Below, piece after piece: positions 6,465-10,258 of a stretch of 10,258 nucleotides of DNA. Origin of the DNA: Pseudomonadota bacterium. GTDB taxonomy: Bacteria > Pseudomonadota > Alphaproteobacteria > Reyranellales > Reyranellaceae. The notes under the pieces were generated by a model, which had not been told where the DNA came from, did not search any database, and worked only from the letters and a program-made list of their open reading frames with translations. Both the position numbers and the translations under genes were made by a program. The stretch is from positions 1 through 10,258 of the forward strand of contig JAEZHS010000305.1 in assembly GCA_023436825.1 (NCBI GenBank), read 5' to 3'. Numbering within the stretch: the first letter of the stretch is position 1; the number at the start of each line of letters is the position of its first letter.

Positions 6465-6731
6465 ATGGCCCTCTCCGTAGAAAAAGGCGAGCAGGCCGGC
6501 AGGCTCGCTGCCGCGATCCGATCGGCGGACGAAGCGCTTTCCGGCTTGAACACGAGGATCTCCGAAGGTGCGCAGATCACGAGCATGATCGCGCAGCTTG
6601 CGAACGGAAACACGGTGCGCGCCGAGATGCTGATGACTGCCGAGGAATCGGCCGAGGTCTTCACGGCCGTTCGCACCATCGTTCAGGCCAAGCGCAACGC
6701 GCTCGCGAACGCCCTGGCCGCCATCAACTGA
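6465..6731 (+). CDS. Small helical protein, unknown function (88 aa)
   Basis: Unrecognised. The composition is Ala/Glu/Arg-rich and predicts two or three amphipathic helices (GEQAGRLAAAIRSADEALSGL; ISEGAQITSMIAQLA; ESAEVFTAVRTIVQAKRNALA). It starts 14 bases after the previous stop, with GGAGGG (6452-6457) seven bases before the ATG, so it is probably co-translated with the 79-aa gene. Its codon use is visibly less GC-extreme than that of the capsid genes, marking the beginning of a lower-GC stretch that continues to about 8258. It may interact with its helical neighbour, but that is a guess from adjacency. Confidence 0.68.
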   Translation: MALSVEKGEQAGRLAAAIRSADEALSGLNTRISEGAQITSMIAQLANGNTVRAEMLMTAEESAEVFTAVRTIVQAKRNALANALAAIN

Positions 6732-6753
6732 TTCCGACGGGAGCAAATCCACC

Positions 6754-7218
6754 ATGGCAATGTTTTCCGTCGCGATCTCTGACGTCGCCGTGACCCTCGT
6801 ACAGGACGTCTTCCACCTCAAAGCCGGGTCTACACGACCGATCATCATTCACGGTCTGGAGCTCGAGCAGAAGGGCCTCACCGCTGCCGAGGCGCTGGCC
6901 GTCAAGCTGAAGCGACATACCGCGACGGTGACGCAGGGCAGCGGCGGCAGCACGCCAACCCCGGCCGTGCTCGCTGGCGGGTCGGCATCGTCCGGCGTGA
7001 CGGCGCACGCCAACGACACCACGCGCGCCTCGGCGGGCACCATCACGACCCTGTTCGGCAAGACGTTTCAGTTGCTGAACGGCCTGATCTGGCTGCCGAC
7101 TCCGGAAATCCGGCCGATCATCGATCCGGCGACCGGCTTCATCGTCGAGCTGGCGACCGCCCCGTCCGCGAGCATGAACCTCTCGGGCTGGATCGTTTAC
7201 GAGGAAGTCGGGCTCTAG
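6754..7218 (+). CDS. Conserved phage protein, beta-rich, probable virion component (154 aa)
   Basis: This resembles a widespread group of phage conserved hypotheticals of about 140-160 residues: an N-terminal strand (FSVAISDVAVTLVQDVFHLKAG) and 'IIIHGLELEQKG', a middle with TVTQGSGGSTPTPAVL, 'ANDTT', then a C-terminal 'WLPTPEIRPIID' (the 'w.PtPe.rp.i.p' signature), TGFIVELATAP and a final 'GWIVYEE'. The pattern suggests a compact beta-sandwich, plausibly a capsid- or tail-associated decoration. No signal or membrane segment. GGGAG at 6739-6743 precedes the ATG by ten bases, and the next gene begins only two bases after the stop, pointing to tight coupling. Function is inferred from family habit and position only. 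Confidence 0.72.
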   Translation: MAMFSVAISDVAVTLVQDVFHLKAGSTRPIIIHGLELEQKGLTAAEALAVKLKRHTATVTQGSGGSTPTPAVLAGGSASSGVTAHANDTTRASAGTITTLFGKTFQLLNGLIWLPTPEIRPIIDPATGFIVELATAPSASMNLSGWIVYEEVGL

Positions 7219-7220
7219 CC

Positions 7221-8258
7221 GTGGCCAATCGTTACTGGCGCGGCGGGACCGGCACATGGGACCTCACCGACACCTCGCACTGGTCGACCACCAGCGGCGG
7301 GGCGGGCGGCGCGAGCGTTCCCACGAATGCCGATGCCGTCATCTTCGACAACAACTCGGGCACCGGAACGACAACCGTTAACGATTCCGTCGTCTGTGCC
7401 TCGCTGACGACGACCAGCTACAACGGCACCATCAGCATCGCCAACGGTCAGCGAATCACGGTAAGCGGCAATGTCACGATAGGCAGCGGCACGACTTGGA
7501 CGGTCGGGGGCGGTCATGCGCTGACGATCGATGGCACCTGTACCCTGACGAGCAACGGCAAGAACCTCGGCATTGTCGAGAGTTTCGGCGTCGCGGTGAC
7601 TCTCGCTGACGCGCTTACGGCGACCGGTTTCGGGTTGGGGTTCAGTCAATCTGGTGGGTCTTTCACCAGCGCGAATTTTGCGATCAACACCGACAAGTTC
7701 GTGGTCCTTTCCGGGTCAATCGACCTGGGCACGTCGACCGTGACCCTCACAGATGGCGATTTCGCCAATAACGCCGACGGCACTTCGACCACGGCGAGCG
7801 CCACGGTCAAGATGAACATAACCAACTCCGGCGGGCGGGAATTCGACGGCGGCGGATACTCCTACAGCAAGGTATGGATGACCGGCGCCGGAAGCGGCGC
7901 GCATTCCACGCGCGGCGACAACACCATCGGCGAGCTGCAAATCGACGCGCGCACCGGCGGTCGCGTCGTCAATTTCCGGCGCAGCACCACGAACACGATC
8001 ACCACCATCACTTGCGCCGGGATGGCCGGCAACCTCACGACGCTGCAATCGAGCGTCGCTGGAACGCCGTTTACGCTGTCCAAGAGCTCGGGCGCCGTCG
8101 CAGTCGACTATTGCAACATCATCGACAGCACAGCCGCCGGCGGCGCGACGTTCAAAGCCACCCGTTCGATCGATGGCGGCGGCAACACCGGCTGGATTTT
8201 CGTGACAGCGGCAGGCGCTCCCCCACGCGCCGCACGGGCCACCTATCTGAGGATGTAA
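7221..8258 (+). CDS. Gly/Ser/Thr-rich beta-helix-like phage protein, candidate fibre or adhesin (345 aa)
   Basis: The N-terminus (RYWRGGTGTWDLTDTSHWS, then TTSGGAGGASVPTNADAVIFD) is a module I recognise from large phage and bacterial surface or virion proteins with parallel beta-helix repeats. The middle 250 residues are rich in Gly, Ser, Thr and Asn, with short alternating strands such as GTISIANGQRITVSGNVTIG and SGSIDLGTSTVTLTDG, as in beta-helices. The C-terminal region near residues 295-328 has the DYCNIIDSTAAGGATF...DGGGNTGWIF block that commonly ends such proteins. The start is GTG, two bases after the previous stop; the nearest SD-like GAGGAAG (7201-7207) is 13 bases away, so translation may depend on coupling. 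A role as a head or neck fibre, or glycan-binding component, is inferred. Confidence 0.75.
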   Translation: MANRYWRGGTGTWDLTDTSHWSTTSGGAGGASVPTNADAVIFDNNSGTGTTTVNDSVVCASLTTTSYNGTISIANGQRITVSGNVTIGSGTTWTVGGGHALTIDGTCTLTSNGKNLGIVESFGVAVTLADALTATGFGLGFSQSGGSFTSANFAINTDKFVVLSGSIDLGTSTVTLTDGDFANNADGTSTTASATVKMNITNSGGREFDGGGYSYSKVWMTGAGSGAHSTRGDNTIGELQIDARTGGRVVNFRRSTTNTITTITCAGMAGNLTTLQSSVAGTPFTLSKSSGAVAVDYCNIIDSTAAGGATFKATRSIDGGGNTGWIFVTAAGAPPRAARATYLRM

Positions 8259-8262
8259 CGCC

Positions 8263-10176
8263 ATGGCGCGCATGGTCTTCCGGCCGCGGAGCCTGGTGCC
8301 GACGGTCAACCGCGCCGCGCGCCGCGTTCGGCCGATCGGCACGAGAAGGCTTGCGCTCGGCGCTGGCGCCTACACCTACACCGGCGTCGCCGTCACCCTG
8401 AAGATCGGCCGCGCCGTCATCGCCAATGCCGGCAGCTACGCGCTGAGTGGGCAGGCGGTGGCGCTGAAGACGGCCCGGCGCATCGCCTGCGACCCCGGCA
8501 GCTATGTCCTTACCGGCCAGCCGCTCGGCCTCACGGCAACGCGCACCATGGCCGCCAATGCCGGCGCCTACACGCTGACCGGCCGCGACGTCGGCCTGAT
8601 CTACGGCGCGGGCTTCGGCATGGAGTCGGGCACCTATGTGCTGACCGGCCAGACCGTGACGTTGTCCTGGGTGCGGCCGCTGGCGCTCGACGCCGGCGCC
8701 TATGCCTACACCGGCCAGGCGGTGGCCTTCCCACGCACCTTCCGCCTCGAGGCGGGGACCGGCGCCTACACGCTCGCTGGCCAGACGGTCGCCTTGCGCA
8801 CCACCCGCCCGATGTCGATGGGCCACGGCGCCTACACTCTCGCGATCCAGAACCTCAACGCACTCGCCACCTTCATCGGCACGCTGGGGGCGGGCGGCTA
8901 TGCCTATGCCGGCAAGGACGTGATCTTGACCAAGACGCGGCCGATCGCCATGGCGACCGGCAACTATGCCCTGGGCGGCCAGCCGGTCGCGCTGCGCGCG
9001 GTGCGCACCATGGCCATGGCGGCCGGGTCCTACGTCTACACCGGCGAGGATGCGATCCTGCAGCGGACCTATCCGCTGCCGCTCGACACCGTCGCCTATG
9101 CGCTCGCCGGCCAGGCCGTCGGCCTCGCCGCGACGCGCACCGTTCCGCTCGGGGTCGGTGTCCATGTGCTGGCGGGCAAGCCGGTGGCGCTGCTGGCGGC
9201 GCGCACGCTGGGGCTTGGCGCCGGGGCTTATGCGCTGTCGGGCCAGGCGGTCGGCCTCACGGCGACCCGCACCCTGCCGCTGCTGGCCGGTGTCTATCTC
9301 TACACCGGCCGCGATCTCGGCGTGCTGGCGGCGCGGCTGCTGGCGCTCGGCGCCGGTGCCCACGACTACACCGGTCAGGCGATCGACCTGCGCGCCGTAC
9401 GCACAATGGCGGTCGGCGCTGGCCCTTATCAGTTGGCCGGCCGGCCGGTGGCACTGACGGTCGGGCACGCGCTCGGTCTCGACGCCGGCGCATACGACCT
9501 GACAGGGAACGATGCCGTCCTGGTGCGCGGCAAGCAGCTGACCTTGGACGTGGGCCTGTTCGCGCTGGCGGGACAGGACGCAATCCTTCAAGCCGTGCGC
9601 TTCCTCGCGCTTGATGCTGGCGAGCATGTCTACACCGGCAACGACGTCGATCTGCTGCACACGCGGCCGATCGAGATCGGCGCCGGCACCTATGCGCTCA
9701 GCGGCCAGGATGTCGGCTTCTCACACCTGTTCAGGATCGCGCTCGACGGCGGCGCCTATGCCCTGACGGTCGGCGACCTGCGCACGGTCCGCGACCTGAT
9801 CATGCCGCTCGATGCCGGCGCCTACGTGCTGACCGGCGGCGCCCTCCAGCGCATCGTCACGCGGCACGGCGCCGAGGATCTCGATGACCTGCTGGTCTTC
9901 TTCAATGAGGAGGAGTTCGGCGTCACAGCGACCTGGTCGCGCGGCGGAGTCGACCTGCTCGACGTGCCCGGGCTGTTCAATCGGCCGAGCAGCGACGACA
10001 CCATGGGCGGGCAGGTGGCGTTCACCGCCACCAACCCGACCTTCGCCTGCCCGGCGATCCTGGTGCAGGGCATGCGCCAGGGCGACGGGCTCAAGGTCCG
10101 TGGCGCCGAGCTGCGCGTGCGGCAGGTAAGGCCGGACGGGACGGGCATCGCACGACTGACACTCGAGGCGGCATGA
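8263..10176 (+). CDS. Head-tail joining (gpFII-like) protein fused to 23 tandem 22-residue repeats (637 aa)
   Basis: The protein has three parts. Residues 1-27 are basic (seven Arg). Residues 28-533 are 23 uninterrupted 22-residue repeats. Residues 534-637 align by eye with lambda gpFII, the protein that completes the filled head and provides the site for tail attachment: GVTATWSRGG against gpFII GTSATITSGE, then 'PGLFNRP' against 'RGVFDDP', 'MRQGDGLKVRG' against 'LRRGDTLTIGE', and 'VRQVRPDGTGIARLTL' against 'VDRVSPDDGGSCHLWL'. Lambda gpFII is about 117 aa, so the repeat section is an addition of about 500 residues. Start at ATG 8263 with GAGGA (8249-8253) nine bases upstream, four bases after the previous stop; the stop overlaps the next start (ATGA). 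No signal or transmembrane segment. The repeats probably form a beta-solenoid or fibre attached to the neck; that function is inferred. Confidence 0.8.
   Translation: MARMVFRPRSLVPTVNRAARRVRPIGTRRLALGAGAYTYTGVAVTLKIGRAVIANAGSYALSGQAVALKTARRIACDPGSYVLTGQPLGLTATRTMAANAGAYTLTGRDVGLIYGAGFGMESGTYVLTGQTVTLSWVRPLALDAGAYAYTGQAVAFPRTFRLEAGTGAYTLAGQTVALRTTRPMSMGHGAYTLAIQNLNALATFIGTLGAGGYAYAGKDVILTKTRPIAMATGNYALGGQPVALRAVRTMAMAAGSYVYTGEDAILQRTYPLPLDTVAYALAGQAVGLAATRTVPLGVGVHVLAGKPVALLAARTLGLGAGAYALSGQAVGLTATRTLPLLAGVYLYTGRDLGVLAARLLALGAGAHDYTGQAIDLRAVRTMAVGAGPYQLAGRPVALTVGHALGLDAGAYDLTGNDAVLVRGKQLTLDVGLFALAGQDAILQAVRFLALDAGEHVYTGNDVDLLHTRPIEIGAGTYALSGQDVGFSHLFRIALDGGAYALTVGDLRTVRDLIMPLDAGAYVLTGGALQRIVTRHGAEDLDDLLVFFNEEEFGVTATWSRGGVDLLDVPGLFNRPSSDDTMGGQVAFTATNPTFACPAILVQGMRQGDGLKVRGAELRVRQVRPDGTGIARLTLEAA
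8344..9861 (+). repeat. 23 tandem 66-bp coding repeats (22 residues each)
   Basis: Twenty-three direct repeats of exactly 66 bp, all in frame and with no insertion or deletion. Consensus by position: 1 Arg, 3 Leu/Met, 5 Leu/Met/Ala, 7 Ala, 8 Gly, 9 Ala/Ser, 10 Tyr, 12 Leu or Tyr, 13 Thr/Ser/Ala, 14 Gly, 15 Gln/Arg/Asn, 17 Val, 19 Leu, 22 Thr/Val. Position 8 is Gly in 22 of 23 units, position 14 is Gly in 21, and position 10 is Tyr in 19 (His or Phe in the other four). No two units are identical in protein sequence. Units 8 and 22 are the most degenerate. A local 'YxYTG' variant occurs in units 1, 6, 11, 15, 16 and 20 without a strict period. Confidence 0.95.
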
Positions 10177-10258
10177 CACACGTGAGGACCCTGCTTCGCC
10201 GCCGCGCCAAGGCGCTGCTGGACGGCATCGCCACCGTCTTCGTCGGCCGCACCTGGCC
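10173..10258 (+). CDS. Probable tail terminator protein (3'-truncated)
   Basis: Only the first 28 codons are present. The ATG lies in an ATGA overlap with the preceding stop, so translation is likely coupled. The N-terminus (HVRTLLRRRAKALLDGIATVF, then VGRTW) follows the pattern 'R..l..a...aL.Gl.tv..sR.yp' seen in tail terminator proteins of the lambda gpU/HK97 gp10 type and in related minor tail proteins. A tail terminator or tail-completion gene is expected right after the neck gene in lambda-like gene order. The fragment is too short for a firm call. Confidence 0.5.
   Translation, partial: MTHVRTLLRRRAKALLDGIATVFVGRTW

Noticed and set aside
8152..9660. A 502-codon open frame on the minus strand opposite the repeat gene
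   Set aside because: Its translation shows the same 22-residue period and only reflects the biased codons of the plus-strand repeat. There is no ribosome binding site context, and it conflicts with a well-supported gene.
1..10258. cos site, attachment site, tRNA, CRISPR, insertion sequence, toxin-antitoxin or defence genes
   Set aside because: Looked for and not seen. The cos site would be expected upstream of the small terminase gene, outside the window.

Overview
The window is a continuous, plus-strand stretch of a lambda-type tailed-phage head module, most likely from a prophage or temperate siphophage of a high-GC bacterium. The GC richness, the codon use strongly biased to G/C at third positions, and the resemblance of several proteins to alphaproteobacterial prophage proteins suggest an alphaproteobacterial host, but nothing in the window fixes the taxon. 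All supported genes lie on the plus strand, are tightly packed or overlap by a few bases, and nearly all have a visible Shine-Dalgarno sequence. No integrase, lysis gene, attachment site, cos site, tRNA or CRISPR is present.

Layout. Bases 2-3831 hold, in canonical lambda order, the C-terminal part of the large terminase (GpA family), a small gpW/DUF6148-like head-tail joining protein, the lambda-family portal, and an S49 (ClpP/SppA-like) capsid protease. The 3' third of the protease gene encodes a scaffold-like segment with its own internal in-frame start and ribosome binding site, as in lambda C/Nu3. Bases 3877-5592 hold the head decoration protein (gpD family, enlarged by an inserted domain) and the major capsid protein (gpE family). 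Together these genes would package DNA, form the portal vertex, build and mature the procapsid, and stabilise the shell.

Bases 5721-8258 are a less conserved insert of five genes between the capsid gene and the neck gene. Two proteins are small, beta-rich and likely virion-associated (141 and 154 aa), two are small helical proteins (79 and 88 aa), and one is a 345-aa Gly/Ser/Thr-rich, probably beta-helical protein. The later part of this block is visibly less GC-rich than the capsid genes.

Bases 8263-10176 hold the most striking gene. It encodes a 637-aa protein made of a short basic N-terminus, 23 tandem copies of an exactly 22-residue repeat with no insertion or deletion, and a C-terminal domain of about 104 residues that aligns by eye with lambda gpFII, the head-tail joining (neck) protein. 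It overlaps (ATGA) the start of a truncated last gene that looks like a tail-terminator protein, as expected after a neck gene. The inference is a head-tail connector protein carrying a long repetitive appendage, which could project from the phage neck.

Several intergenic gaps (after the protease, capsid and 141-aa genes) contain GC-rich hairpins that may tune mRNA stability or partially terminate transcription. No convincing promoter was found, so the module is probably transcribed from upstream.
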